Shown one piece after another: positions 34,430 to 46,383 of a stretch of 64,000 bases of DNA; within the stretch, counting starts at the first letter, position 1, and every line of letters begins with the position of its first letter. The stretch lies in NCBI GenBank assembly GCA_009193035.1, contig SWDT01000174.1, positions 48,256 to 112,255 on the forward strand, in the 5' to 3' direction. Source of the stretch: Halicephalobus mephisto. Its lineage: Eukaryota; Nematoda; Chromadorea; Rhabditida; Panagrolaimidae. The translations under genes were made by a program, and so were the position numbers. The notes below the pieces were generated by a model that saw only the letters and a list, made by a program, of their open reading frames with translations, searched no databases and was not told where the DNA came from.

Positions 34430-37400
34430 ATGAAAAATTCTTGGAGACCGTCGGAATCCCGACGATTGTCCAAGATGCTGCTTCAATCAGCATGTGTCCT
34501 TCTTCTGGCCAGTTTTGCCGCTTGTTTAAGTGGTCCTTTGGATCCAGACGTCCTCAACGATGCCGAACGTTATAGGCAGTTGAGATTGGAGCACATGAGA
34601 AGACATCGTCGTCAACAGCCCAAGGAAATCAGTATCCAGGTTAGTTACCGTCATCTGTGTCGAGGTCTATAAAGAAGTCGACATCAAATTCAAAGTCGAA
34701 CTAAAATCTGCAATCTGTTTGCAACTTTTGGACAGATCAGTTTATATACTTATGATCCCATTTATGGAAATTTCGAAATCTGCAGTCTGCTTGCAACCTT
34801 TGAAAAAATGTTTTTATATATTTATGATTCCATTTTTGAAGATTTCGAAAATCAAAATATGCAGTCTGCTCGCAACATTAGGCTGATCTATCTAATTTTG
34901 CAAAGATTCAATTTGACTTTGATTTTGATGTTGACTTTTTCATAGATTTCAGCACCGATAAAATCTTAAAAATTCAAATGAAAAAATATTGAAATTAATG
35001 TGTGGTAATATGTAGAAATAATTATTATTAAATAACTGAAAATTGATTTTTAAATTTTTTTAAACTATGATTGTTTTTTTAGATTAATTTAGTTGTAAAA
35101 AAATAATTTAAAAAAATTGCAAAACACTTGATACCTGATAAAAAAACAAGAGTTAAGTAATTTTGAGTATCTGGGGTATTGTAAGGGATCCGACTCCCAG
35201 CACGAAAGTTCTTGAGAGACTCGATATCTACTTCATATTGTATTATTTTTGTATTTTTTATGACGAAAGACTCTTGATATATAATAAAGAATCTTGATGT
35301 TATATATATTAATCTAGTGTTGTAGCACTCCCCTTAGGCAGTTCCTCCCTTAGGACTTTGCTCCATTTTGAGTTTTTTCTGGTTTTTAAATTTTTTTAAG
35401 TCTTTTTCGTCACGATTGCCACATTAGGCTACTTTAGCTTCCAAAAAGACTGGTTCGAAAGGAAGAAATTAGATCAATCTTACGAAATCGGACAACTGTT
35501 CCACATCCACAGTAACTAAAAACAAAATTGATTTTCAAATTTACCAACAATATACCATTTAATTGACATTCAGATTTTTTGTCTTAAGATCTGATTTTTG
35601 GATTTTGTTTAATTTTAAAATTTATTTTTTTATTTTTTTAACTTTTTTTAATTTGAAATATTCTGGATTCTTTGAGATTTAAGAGAATCGATAACACTTG
35701 AGGATGACCGAATTTTTGCCTTAGATCCTCTCGAGAAACATGTTGTTTATCAGGTCCCCCGTTATCGATGCCGACGGATCTAGGTTTCTTAATAAATACC
35801 TTTAATGACCCTGTTTCCTGAGAACCAACAAAGAATCCGAATTTGATCAAATTCACACTTGGGGTTGACAAAAAATTTAAAAAATAATCCTACACTAATT
35901 GAGATATTTTAATTTAAAAAATAACTTTGTAGTAATTTCATAACTTTTAAATATCTAAGAATCACTATTTTTACAGTAATTCAAGATTCACAGTTTTTGG
36001 AAAAAGAAGATTCTACGATAATTAAACAACTTTTATTTCTTCAAATTAATTTTTTCACAGTAATTTAATAATTTTTAAAGTTTGAACAATTTACACTTTT
36101 ACAGTAATTTAATAATTTTTAAAGTTTGAACAATTTACACTTTTACAGTAATTGAACGATTTTTAGGTAACTGCTCCATTGTTCTCGAGCAGGTTGTTTG
36201 ACTATGGATCGGATACTGGTGACAAAGAACTCCCGACTGGATTGGATGTCGGAAAAAAGGTGGACTTGAGGTACCCGATCAAGTTCGACTCCGGCACTTA
36301 TAATTCCGTTTTTGTTCTTAGTAATGGTGGAATTGGCTTTGACAAGAACTCCAGGACCTACAGATCCAATATTTTCTTCAAGGACTCCAATTCAGTTTCT
36401 CTTATTGCTCCATTTTGGAACAGAAATGACCTCCGTAACGGCGGTCACGTCTGGTATCGAGAAATCACGTGTAAGTGTTTTAATTGTTTGTCTTTGATTA
36501 TGATTTATTTGTTACTGGGAAGGTTTTTGGATAACGTAGTGGTCAGTGAGGGTAATTACTACTCACAAGATCAGGGCTTGATTATCAGCTAAAATGCATT
36601 TTCTTTTGACTAAAAGCAAAATGAGAATTAAATTATGAAAATTAAATTTCAAGCAGCTTATTTTTTTAGTAGTTAATAATTTTGAATACTACTCGCAAGA
36701 TCAGGGTTTGATTATCAGCTAAAATGCATTTTCTTTTGATAAAAAATCGTAATTAAATTATAAAAGCTAAATTTTGGTTGCTTTGTTTTTTTTGATAGTG
36801 TAGTGGTTAGTACTTTTGACTACCGTTCGCGGTATCGAAGTTCGATTCCCAGTTCTAATGCAAAGTAAACGATAAAACCATCTCTTTGTCCTTGATTACC
36901 TTTTATTTTTGTTTTTACAGCGGGAAGGATTCTCGAACGTGGTCAAAGCGAAATTAGATACCAATACGATAAAAACGTCAAGGTGGTTTCCTGTTTGTTG
37001 GTCACATGGGAGAAAATGCAACCCCTCGGAAATCAGATTCTTCCTGATGAGAACACTAATACATTCCAAGCTGCTTTCTTCATGACAGCAAATCACACTT
37101 ATGCTAACTTCATCTACAGTAATATCGGTTGGACCCAAGGGGCTGAAGCCGGATTCGCTGCGGGACCAAATGGAAATCACTTTTCTTTGCCGACCTCAGG
37201 AACCGGAAACATCATGTACTTAGAGGAGTACGGTAACACCGGAATTCCAGGAGAATGGATGTTCGAACTCCAGCCTCATCGAGTCATCAGATGCAAGGTC
37301 GGCATCAAAGGAGACACCTGCGACGAAGGTTGTTTTTTAATTTTCGTCTTCGCTAATTAGACTACGGAATAGTTACCCCCTGCGGCATTTGGTCATTTAT

Positions 37401-40400
37401 TCCGAAAGATTAGTTTTATTTTTCCAGATTAAGATTGTTTAGTTTCAAAATGACCCAAAATGCCAATCAAGTTTCAAAGAAGACTGATCTAAAGAAGAAA
37501 TTTCACAATCATCTAATTTCCTAAGGGACTAAGTTCTCCCAGAAGCATCTATTATAATTTTTTATCCTTTTAGATCAGTCTTTTCGGGATCTAAAACCTA
37601 AATTAACTAAAAAGATCAATTTTAAAAAACTGAAATGATCAAATATCCCAAGGGAATAAATACCCTCAGGAGTAAGTATTGTAGAGTCACTAATTGTTTT
37701 GTTTTCCAGAATGCTCTCACGGTGAATACGGAGAGGATTGTGCTCAATGTTGTCACTGTGCCGGAGGGGCTGACTGTAACAAAATAACCGGACAGTGCCC
37801 TAATGACACTTGCGCAGATTGTTGGTTTGGTCCGACTTGTCATTCAAGTATGTTTTCTTTTTAATTATTTCTAAAATTACTTTATTTTACAATTATTTTA
37901 TTTTTATTTTTTTATATTATATTTTATTATTTTTATTTTTTTAAATTCTTATTTTTTTATATTATATTTTATTATTTTAAATTTTTATTTTTTTTTTAAA
38001 TTTTTCTTTAAATTTTATTTTTTTTAGAAAATGCTGTTTGTGATGAACAAGAAAGAAATTCATGTGTCAGAAATGCCGTTGCATATTTTTCAATGAACAA
38101 TTGTAATGAGCAAATTGTGGAATGTAATTGTCTTCAAGGTTACGAGGGTGACGGCAAGGTTGAATGTGTCGGTATGGGTTTTACCTTATAATTATATTTT
38201 ATATCACCAAAATTGGAATTCCGTGAAAAATTTTAGAATCTTTGAAAATTCAGGGAAAAGTTGGATTTTTAAAATTTCATAAAAGTTTTAAATATTTTCT
38301 AAAATTTCATGTAAGATTCTGAATGCTTTGAAGATTTAACTGAAACCTCCAGAATCTTTCAGAATTCAAATCTTTTTAGAATTCTATGGAAAATTAGGAA
38401 TTTTCAGATCCCAGTAGAAATTTTTACAAACTTTCGAGGATTTGACAGAGGGTTTTCGAAATTTTCCAGGATGCAATCAGATATTTCGAGATTTTATAAT
38501 CTTTCAGAAGTCAATAGACGCTTCTGGAGTCTTAGATGATCTCTTGGGAGCTGCCAGAAATCCTTGGAAATCTCGAAGCCTTTTAAATCTGAAATTTTTA
38601 GAGGTTTTAGATTTCAGAATTTCGAGAAAATTCTATAAAAAACTTATTTCTGATGTTTATAGTACTGTAATATGGATATTTCAGACATCAATGAATGTCT
38701 TCAACCAGGTATCTGCCACGAGAACGCCATCTGCACCAACACCCCTGGTCACTTCTTGTGTCAATGTCAAGAAGGCTACACAGGTGATGGAGTTACAGAA
38801 TGCGTAGCTTCATTCCTGTTCCCCTACGAAGGCCATCAGGAACTTCCCAAAAGTCGCAGCGCCAAAGTTTCATTCACCCTCAAGCATCCCTTACTTATCT
38901 TCGGCGAACCCCGAGATATGCTTATAGTAAGTTCCTCAAAAATAATTACTTTCCAAAAACTACAGTTTAAAGAAATAATTTTCTTTGAATTTTTAAATTC
39001 TCACGTAATGGAAACAAATATCATTACAGAAATGAATTTGATAATTTATATCGAAATTTTACAAAAACTTATTTTTGATTTTCACAACATGGTTACAGGT
39101 ATCGAATTCCGGACTTATCCTTGTACAGGAAATGAAGAAAGTTCGGGCGAAGGACAGACTGGAAGACATGAATGTCCTCGGGATCGCTCCATTCTTCGGG
39201 CCAATTGACCTTTCGAGAGGCGGCAAAGTCACGATTGCGGAAACGACGGACGAGGACGTTCTCACGAGGGCTGCCAATCAGATTAATGAGAATTTGGAAC
39301 AACCGAACTTCAAAGCCATTAGTGCCGTCGTGGTTACTTATGTCAATGTCAGTACTTCTGATTCTGGAACTTCTAACACTTTCCAAAGTCTCATCGTCGG
39401 AGGAAGAAACAGGAGAGGAGAAGACTTGACTTTCACCATGTTGCTGTATAAGGACCTAATCTGGAGCTCCGGAGCCGAAGCCGGAATCATGACGATCGAA
39501 AAAACGAATTCCATCCATCTGCCTGGGTCAGGAACGGAGGGGATCGAGCAGTTGAGTCAGCTGAGTAACATCCGATCTCCCGGAATCTGGGTCTACAGAA
39601 TCGATCAGACTACGATTTTCCCCTGCATGCGATTAGAGCTACAACCCCCCTACTGTGACGCCGAATCCCCCACCCTCGTCAATCACAAACAACCAGTAAC
39701 CCCATCTACTCGAGGGAAATCGCAAGAAAAACTTACTCATGCTTCTTCTGAAGTCGTAAAAATTACATCTTCTTCAGAACAACATTTGCCTCAAGAAAAA
39801 ACAGTTTCCCCTTCGACGAAAGGAAGGACTTCAGAAGTCACTTCTAGCTCCTCTGTCAGAACCCGTCCGTCTACAGCACACCAGAGCACTGAACACAGAC
39901 CTATTGTCTCTATCGATCCGACAGATTTCGATCTTCCAGAAGACATTTTCGACGTCACTTTCCCTCCATTCGTTACTGTAGTTCCGGAACTCTTCACTCC
40001 AGAACCGAAGAAAAAACCTCCCGTAGATACTGTGGAAATATCAGAAAAACCAACTCGTCCACAACCTCCAACAGCCCCGGAGACCTTCAGGGTTCCCGAA
40101 ACGACTTCGACCAGGATCACACCTCCTTCGAAGAAACCTCCAGTGCCTGAATTCGAATTTTCCAAAATTGAAAACTCTCAAACTGTACCCCTTGAGGAAC
40201 AGGTACCTCCTGTGGCAAAGACCCCGGCTTCTGTGGAAATCCCAGAACGTATTCCAGAAGTGGTTTCACCTGTCAGAACTAAACCGACTTCTGCTCCTTC
40301 TGTAAAGTCTTCCACCGAACTCAAAATTTTCCCTACTACAAAAGCTCCTAAAAAAGTAACAAAACCAAAACCGAAAATTGTGATTTCTACCACTACACTT

Positions 40401-41829
40401 GATCCTCGACTTGAAATTGTTCCGTTTGACAACAGTCAGATTCTGGATTCTGAAACCTCAGCAGTTTCGAAACCGTTCTTCTGGCCTATCGTAATCATCG
40501 TAATTTGGGCTACACTGATCGTTATTGTGTCCCTTATTATCTGTTGTCGAAGAAGAAGAAGAACAAACAGAGAATTCCACCCGATGTACAGTCACAATTA
40601 CGGCGTTCGACCTATCGCCACAGGGTTCGCGATGAGGAAAGGTTCAAAAGGATTTGATTCATCCTATGAAGATAGTATCGAGAAAGCAGCAAGGCTAAGT
40701 GCAGAAATGAATTCATACAACGGAGTAAGTTTAAATTTACTTTTTTAACTTTTTAAACGAGTTATTTTTTAACGGGATACTGTAGTGCTAGTTGATTTTG
40801 TGGTTATTACTTAAAAGCTTCATATATGAAAATTAACCATGAAAGGTAGACAGAGGATTGTGTACCCTGTGTATGGTAATTTAGAAGGCTTTGGGTATAT
40901 TTAAGAGTTCTAAAGCATTAACTTTGAAACAATCACATGAAATCGAACTTTTAAGATACGTTAGTTTTTAGAATTTTCTGAAAATTCACGTGAGGATCAT
41001 TTTGTAGGCAAATTATTTTTTGCAATAATGTGATTGATTACGAAATACTCATCTTATGATGTACTCTAGCTTTCATAAACTTCGAGAAATTCTCTTAAAA
41101 ATTAATAAAAATACTCATTTTTGCTTTTTTAATAATATGATTGTCAGGGTCGGATTTCCCTATATGGTTCTTATTGGACTTTACCTAATGGTAACGCTCT
41201 CCCCCCGGCTACGGTAGCCACTTCGAGTGAGCTCCTAACGTCCAGTTCGAGTAATGCTTCTCCTGTCGGCAGTGGAGTAACTTCGGCTACGTCGGCTTCC
41301 AGCAATAACCACGGATTAACTGCTAATTCTTATTCTAACAATTATAATCTTACAACTAATCAGGTGAGAAAAGTTGACATAATTTTAGAGATTACTATTT
41401 TTGAGGATTAAATTATGCTTCTCGGAAGATGACGAGATTTTTGATAATCTTATATTTCTGAAGTTTTCGAGAATTTCACAAAAGCTCCCAGAATAGAATA
41501 AAATATTCTGAAATCTCCTGGAATCTTGGAGAGCCTCTGGAGATTTCTGGGATCTAGGAAAAATCTTTAAATTTCCAAAGATTTTATGATTTTGGAACTA
41601 CGGAATCTAATTGAAGCCTCTGAGGCTTTTCGAAATTTAATAGGGACTTCTGGGAAACTCCCGAGTCCAGTTGGGAATTCTAACAGCTTTTAGAATTTTA
41701 TAGGCTTCTAGAATTCTCGGGAATTTAATTGAAATTTTTGTAACTATTTGAAACTGAAAGTTTTCACAATTTTGCTGGTTTTATTTAAATGAATATTTTC
41801 AGCGATACGGCTACGGACCCCGCTACTAG
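34430..41829 (+). CDS. dex-1: DEX-1-like transmembrane protein with two nidogen domains and EGF repeats
   Basis: Nine exons (34430-34639, 36167-36470, 36921-37328, 37710-37847, 38028-38171, 38685-38926, 39099-40724, 41148-41363, 41803-41829) join in phase to give 1104 residues. In order: a signal peptide (MLLQSACVLLLASFAACLS, after a 15-residue lead); NIDO domain 1 (about 85-300); a Cys-rich/EGF-like part (306-400); a calcium-binding-type EGF starting DINECLQPGICHENAIC (about 401-442); NIDO domain 2 (about 450-660, APFFGPIDLSRGG); a long Ser/Thr/Pro stretch; a TM helix (FFWPIVIIVIWATLIVIVSLI, about 942-962); RRRRR; and a cytoplasmic tail ending RYGYGPRY. Domain order and size match C. elegans DEX-1, which anchors dendrite tips and shapes epithelia at the apical matrix. 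AATAAA is at 42123-42128. Intron 2 holds tRNA-like repeats. Confidence 0.9.
36528..36870 (+). repeat. Three tRNA-like repeats in dex-1 intron 2
   Basis: 36528-36598 and 36662-36730 share TCAGGG(C/T)TTGATTATCAGC. 36796-36866 reads GATAGTGTAGTGGTTAGTAC, then GAAGTTCGATTCCCAG, an A-box and B-box pair about 45 bp apart. It is the same style as the cluster at 833-1512 but on the opposite strand. No clean cloverleaf. Confidence 0.55.
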
Positions 41830-42194
41830 TGCCATTGGCGTCGTTATTTGTATCCCAGGATTGATACATTCCAGCCAATAGTCTTCGAAAATGACAGAAT
41901 TCTGCCGACATTCTTGCGTTTCTTTCCTATCGTGCCATTTCTCGACTTTCCAAAAATCGAGGAAATTTACAATTGCTGTAATACTTATCCTGCGGCTCTG
42001 TGCCGAATTGTACTGGTATTTTGAGGATGACATTTAATATAATTTTTTAAATCAATTTTTGTTTTAAGTTTGATAATCCCCGAGAAATCTTAAATGTTAT
42101 TTTTTAATGATCATTGAAATCGAATAAATAAAATAACAGCTTTATTTCACCCACAATCAATTTCTAAATTCAGTAAACAAGCAATTGTAATATT

Positions 42195-42545
42195 TAAAAG
42201 AGTGAAAATAATATTTATGAAACTCTTTAAATTTTCTAGGCAATATGCTCTCATTTAAAATATAATCCAATAATAAAATCCTTGAATTATATGGTTAATT
42301 ATCTATATTTAAATACTGTCGAATGAACTTCATGGTCTGGTGATCTAAATATTTATGTGGAAGTGATCTCAGAATGGTTTCGACTTCTGTTTTCTTCCAG
42401 TTCTTTGACTGAAGATCAAGCAGGACGTTGAAAATTCTGATCCATGTGTTTCCTGTTTCTGATTATTATTTTCTGGAGTTGTTCACGGATTTTAGACAGC
42501 ACATCGTTATCATTATCCCTTGATTCTATGTCGGAGATTGTTGGA
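42195..42545 (-). pseudogene. C-terminal fragment of the 24.4-25.3 kb gene family
   Basis: Nearly identical on the minus strand to 25080-25370 plus its 3' flank. It reads ...DNDNDVLSKIREQLQKIIIR, then shifts frame after HMDQ because a few bases are missing. The downstream flank also matches sequence beyond the MITE at 25541-25600, but without the MITE. The 5' two thirds of the gene are absent. Confidence 0.8.
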
Positions 42546-42897
42546 TGGTTTAATATTAGTGCAGCCACTGAAACATGATAAATAATAATATTTTGCTTGT
42601 GCATTGTATGTTTACAGCGCAAAACACAAAACAAATTAAAAATGAAATACAAGAACAAAGTGAAATATTTATATTTTGTGTCACATCATTATATTCGTTT
42701 TTGTTAAAAACTGAGTCTCACTACGAAGATTTATATGAGAATGTGCTACGGTAAGATTCTAGAGCATTCGTGATATGAATGCAATGTAATGATCGAAATT
42801 ACAGTGAATATTGAAATTAGCATCTATGATAATATTGTGAACGTATAGTCTCCATGATCGGAAATGCCCAGAACATTCGAGTCTAAGCAATCCTCTG

Positions 42898-43180
42898 TAA
42901 GCATAGAGATCGGAGTTAAACCGCAGATGGCCTAGACAGGATGCCCAAAGCTCCGTCCAGTCAGCCGACGCCTGGGAGGTGAGACTAAAGTATTAGAGAG
43001 TCAGTCTTTAAGAAAATCCACCTAAAATGGGGTCCGAGTTTAATTTCAGTCAAACGAGGACCTTTCCTCTATTTGTTCTATGCTTATGTTGAGATAAACA
43101 AGCTTAATTGCTAATGGTAGGAACTAACAATTTTCCGTCTGATCAAGGAGCTCCCAAGATGTCTCTCCATCGACATCCCT
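42898..43180 (-). repeat. Long repeat, copy A (inverted)
   Basis: Begins TAAGCATAGAGATCGGAG and ends inside near CATCGACATCCC. Reverse-complementary to copies B (44872-45159) and C (46384-46705). Copies share AGACTAAAG, TTAGAGAGTCAGTCTTTG and CAAACGAGGACCTTTCCTCT. With B or C it forms terminal inverted repeats. Confidence 0.85.
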
Positions 43181-43413
43181 TATCTTACTAACATCACCTT
43201 TTACTACACATCCCACCTTTACTACATCACAATTAAAGCATCATTTTCAGAATCTGTCAAAGAGAATACAAAATGTTACTGTCTGATTCTAAGTGAAAGT
43301 CTAGTAGAAATTAATGGAGATGGCTTAAGAGTGAATGTGAAGTATTAGCAGTTCAATGAAGTTTAATTATTAATGGTACATAAAATAATGAATTGAAAAA
43401 TTTAAAATAATAA

Positions 43414-43716
43414 ATGGTGTTGGTATTTTCAATGATTGAAAAGAATAATATATATAAACTATTAGGTGAAAATGCTAATAACAAAATCAAGTTGATCAAA
43501 GCTCAAAATGATGGCCTTGAAGTGAGTAAACCTGTGATCAATAATGATGAATCATTTAAAACATTGAATAAAGCTGAAAATAAAGTCTCATCAAAAAAGC
43601 TTAGAAAAAAGAAATTAACAAAGAAAAATAAAGAATTTGTTAATTATTTAGTGCGAAAAAATGATAAATACGTAACAGGTTCTGGATTTAAGACAATTCC
43701 TTTCATTCAAAAATAA
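43414..43716 (+). CDS. Small Lys/Asn-rich ORF inside the repeat-flanked element
   Basis: 100 residues; an internal Met at residue 7 is an equally good start. It is strongly basic in the middle (SSKKLRKKKLTKKNKEF) and ends GSGFKTIPFIQK. No family is recognised. Size and charge resemble the small basic core proteins seen in some virus-like transposons, but that is only a guess from composition. It lies between repeats A and B. Confidence 0.35.
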   Translation: MVLVFSMIEKNNIYKLLGENANNKIKLIKAQNDGLEVSKPVINNDESFKTLNKAENKVSSKKLRKKKLTKKNKEFVNYLVRKNDKYVTGSGFKTIPFIQK

Positions 43717-44365
43717 TTATTATATTATTGTTTTAATTAACAAGCAATGTAATCCATTTTAGACGGTGAACTCCATAAGTTTCCGAAATTTTCAATTTAT
43801 TTTGAGCGCCAATATTTTATAAAAATTACTATAATTGTTCTAAAACATTCTGGAATTTCTTAGAAACTTCTAAAATCAGTTACAAAATATCTTCGTAATA
43901 TATTGGTTTTCACTTTTTATTATAGTAATCGAATATGATCATCAAATTGTGATGAAGTTTTTAAGCAGATAAAAATAATTAGTGAATTCTCATTGATTAT
44001 ATATGAATTATCTATTTACTGATAAAAAGTTAGTGATATAATTTTATTGAATATGTGCTTTTCTTTGTCTCCTTTCTCCTCATGATAGAGATCATATTAT
44101 CACTTCATTTATTTGAAATAAAAATCATGAAATTAATTTGAAGGAAATTGATTTATTTGAGAAAAAAAACGAAATAAAACTCATGAAATTATTTTGAAGA
44201 AAATTTCGTTGAAATGAAAATCATGAAATTATTTTGAAGGAAATTTTTTTGAAATAAAAATCATGAAATTATTTGGAAGGAAAAATTGAAATTTAACAAA
44301 GTTTACTATAACTTACAAGTACTTTTTCAATATAGATACGCTTTTTATTGTAGTATGAATTTAAC

Positions 44366-44866
44366 TTATGATACTTCTTTCAAATCCAATTCAATAAAAA
44401 CGTTAATGTTCTTAAAATCGATCAAGTGATTATTGATATCTACCAATTTTAAATTTATTTTATTTGGTCTATTGGTTACTTCATGATAACTAATATTTTT
44501 TGGTTCTATTTCTACCTTATAGTGACGAAGGATATCTGTTTCATTATTAGATCTAAATCTATAAATTGAATTTAACATCTTCTTATTAACATAACAATCT
44601 TCAATTAAATTGTTAGTAATAAAAATATTATCAATGTTATTGGTATTAACTGAGTAACAGTTTGAGGAAAACAAACTATCTTTAGGAATTTCTATAATAT
44701 AATCTTTGTTGTTTTCATTATTATTTTGATCATTTTTATTAATTAAGTAGAAGTTAAAAATAAAATCAATATAAATAATACAAATAATATAGATAATAAA
44801 TTTTTCTAAATAATCATCTAATTTTATAATTCCTATTTTGTACTTCTTGTAGTAAAAAGGTAGCAT
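44366..44866 (-). CDS. Virus-like (Polinton-type) ORF fragment
   Basis: 166 residues, very AT-rich codons. The N-terminal 45 residues are hydrophobic (FIIYIICIIYIDFIFNFYLI) and Asn-rich after that. The C-terminus has the pattern ...IEPKNISYHEV, then KINLKLVDINNHLIDF and VFIELDLK. It resembles the closing strand pair of Polinton/adintovirus-associated proteins (pattern: two hydrophobic strands around D-x-x-G/N-x-x-I-x-F). That is recognition by pattern only. The hydrophobic start may not belong to it. It sits just inside repeat B. Confidence 0.35.
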   Translation of the reverse strand: MLPFYYKKYKIGIIKLDDYLEKFIIYIICIIYIDFIFNFYLINKNDQNNNENNKDYIIEIPKDSLFSSNCYSVNTNNIDNIFITNNLIEDCYVNKKMLNSIYRFRSNNETDILRHYKVEIEPKNISYHEVTNRPNKINLKLVDINNHLIDFKNINVFIELDLKEVS

Positions 44867-44871
44867 AGGTG

Positions 44872-45159
44872 TTATGAGAGGGATGTCGATGGAGTGACAT
44901 CTTGGGAGCTCCTTGATTGAGCAGAAAACTGTTGGTTCCTACTGTTAGGAATTAAGCCTGTTTATCTTAACATAAGCATAGAACAAGAGAGGAAAGATCC
45001 TCGTTTGACCGAAGTCAAACTCGGACCCGTCTAAAGCTGGAATTTCTCAAAGACTGACTCTCTAACACTTTAGTCTCACTTCACAGGCGTCGGCTGACTG
45101 GGCGGAGCTTTGGGCATCCTGTCTAGGCCGTTCCGGTTTAACTCCGATCTCTATGCCTA
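44872..45159 (+). repeat. Long repeat, copy B
   Basis: Starts near GAGAGGGATGTCGATGGAGT and ends CGATCTCTATGCCTA. Same orientation as C and opposite to A. The A-B pair encloses the two small ORFs; the B-C pair encloses the SleB gene. Confidence 0.85.
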
Positions 45160-45523
45160 CATTCTTGTGCAAAAAGTCTTGAGGAAAGGGATATTCAAAA
45201 GTTGAATCATTGGATGTTAGTTATAAAATGAAAATCCTCATTTATTAATTAAGAAATTTTTTTTATTTTTTGGAAGCTTAGGAAAATTTATGTTCTTACG
45301 AAAGAGCCTAAAGAAAAGTTTTCTAGAAAATTATATCACTCCTTATGATGTCATACAATTATCTGGACTTTGATTAACGGAACATACGAGGCACATTTCA
45401 AAACGAATCATGAGAAGGTGATCAACAAGTGACGAACAGCATATGAGGATACAGTAGAAGTAAGTGTTGACGCCCCGCCTCCCCACTGTATCATGGGATA
45501 GTAAAAGATAAAAAGGAAGGGTG

Positions 45524-45530
45524 TATAAAG
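45524..45530 (+). promoter_or_regulatory. TATA box of the SleB gene
   Basis: GTATAAAG lies about 30-60 nt upstream of initiator-like CCAGTAG/TTCAGTATC and 120 nt upstream of the 5'-UTR intron donor at 45644. It is an ordinary eukaryotic core promoter layout. No bacterial ribosome-binding site precedes the ATG. Confidence 0.55.
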
Positions 45531-45826
45531 TGATTGAAATTGCAGAATATTAGCATCCAGTAGTCTTGGTTAACACTTCAGTATCGTCAGTGTTGTTCAA
45601 AACTAATTGGCAATTATTCACTATCACAAACTAAGCTAAATTGGTAAGTATTTGTATTAAGGTTTATAGTTCAGTTTATCCTATTACTTAGGTTGATTGA
45701 AAATATTTTTAGGTATTTTTACAGTAAAAAGTGGTTACTGATCATATTGATTTCTTTTTATTTTTAAAATTAATATTTCTCAAAGATAAATGCAATGTAC
45801 TTACTAATTAATAATTGTTATAGGCC

Positions 45827-46225
45827 ATGGCTCACCTCAATGAAAGAGAAGTTTTTGCAAAAACCGTCTATGCCGAGGCTAGAGGTGAACCTAGAGAAGG
45901 ACAGATATGGGTTGCTTGGGTGATCAAGAACAGAGCTAAAATGAATAGACCATATTGGGGTGGCAGTTCCATCAAAGATGTTTGCTTGTGTCCTGGTCAG
46001 TTCGAATGTTGGAATGGCAGAAATGATATTCAAATCCTTGAGCATCAGGTTTATAACAGTATTCGTCAATTGACTGAGCAAATTTTCGATGCACCTCATG
46101 GTCATGATCCAACTGGTGGAGCAGACCACTACAATAATCCAGATAAAGAAGGTTATCCACCTTGGACTCAGAACTGTAATCGTTTGAGAAAAATTGGGAA
46201 TCATCAGTTTTACAAGGGTCATTAG
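45827..46225 (+). CDS. SleB-family peptidoglycan (cell-wall) hydrolase
   Basis: 132 residues covering the Hydrolase_2/SleB domain almost end to end. The catalytic-Glu motif YAEARGEPREGQ (15-26), VAWVIKNR (29-36) and the second signature DPTGGADHYNNP (94-105) are present. These enzymes cut glycan strands of bacterial peptidoglycan and are typical of spore-formers and phages. There is no signal peptide, so it would be cytosolic unless exported otherwise. Four Cys (53, 55, 61, 117). Eukaryotic context: a TATA box at 45524, a 5'-UTR exon ending AAATTG, an intron 45644-45823 (GTAAGT...TTATAG), GCCATGG around the start and AATAAA at 46318. It lies between direct repeats B and C of the mobile-looking island. 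Best explained as a bacterial or phage gene acquired horizontally and fitted for host transcription. Confidence 0.9.
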   Translation: MAHLNEREVFAKTVYAEARGEPREGQIWVAWVIKNRAKMNRPYWGGSSIKDVCLCPGQFECWNGRNDIQILEHQVYNSIRQLTEQIFDAPHGHDPTGGADHYNNPDKEGYPPWTQNCNRLRKIGNHQFYKGH

Positions 46226-46383
46226 AGATCTTGTAAATTTATTGATACCCCTCTAAAATTTTTTATCTGTAATTCTTTTACTATCCTCACAATATCATAA
46301 TTTGTCAATAGTTTGTTAATAAACATGTAGTAAAAGGGGTGGTTGATAAGATGTATGAGAGTTAGTACGATAAGTAGTAAGAG

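Noticed and set aside
36796..36866. Functional tRNA gene in dex-1 intron 2
   Set aside because: A- and B-box-like motifs are present but acceptor and anticodon stems do not pair.
39791..40432. Gly/Ser/Val-rich minus ORFs
   Set aside because: Antisense shadows of the Ser/Thr/Pro stretch of the dex-1-like protein.
45827..46225. Bacterial contamination as the source of the SleB gene
   Set aside because: The frame is embedded in AT-rich nematode-like DNA with a TATA box, 5'-UTR intron, poly(A) signal and flanking repeats that also occur without it.
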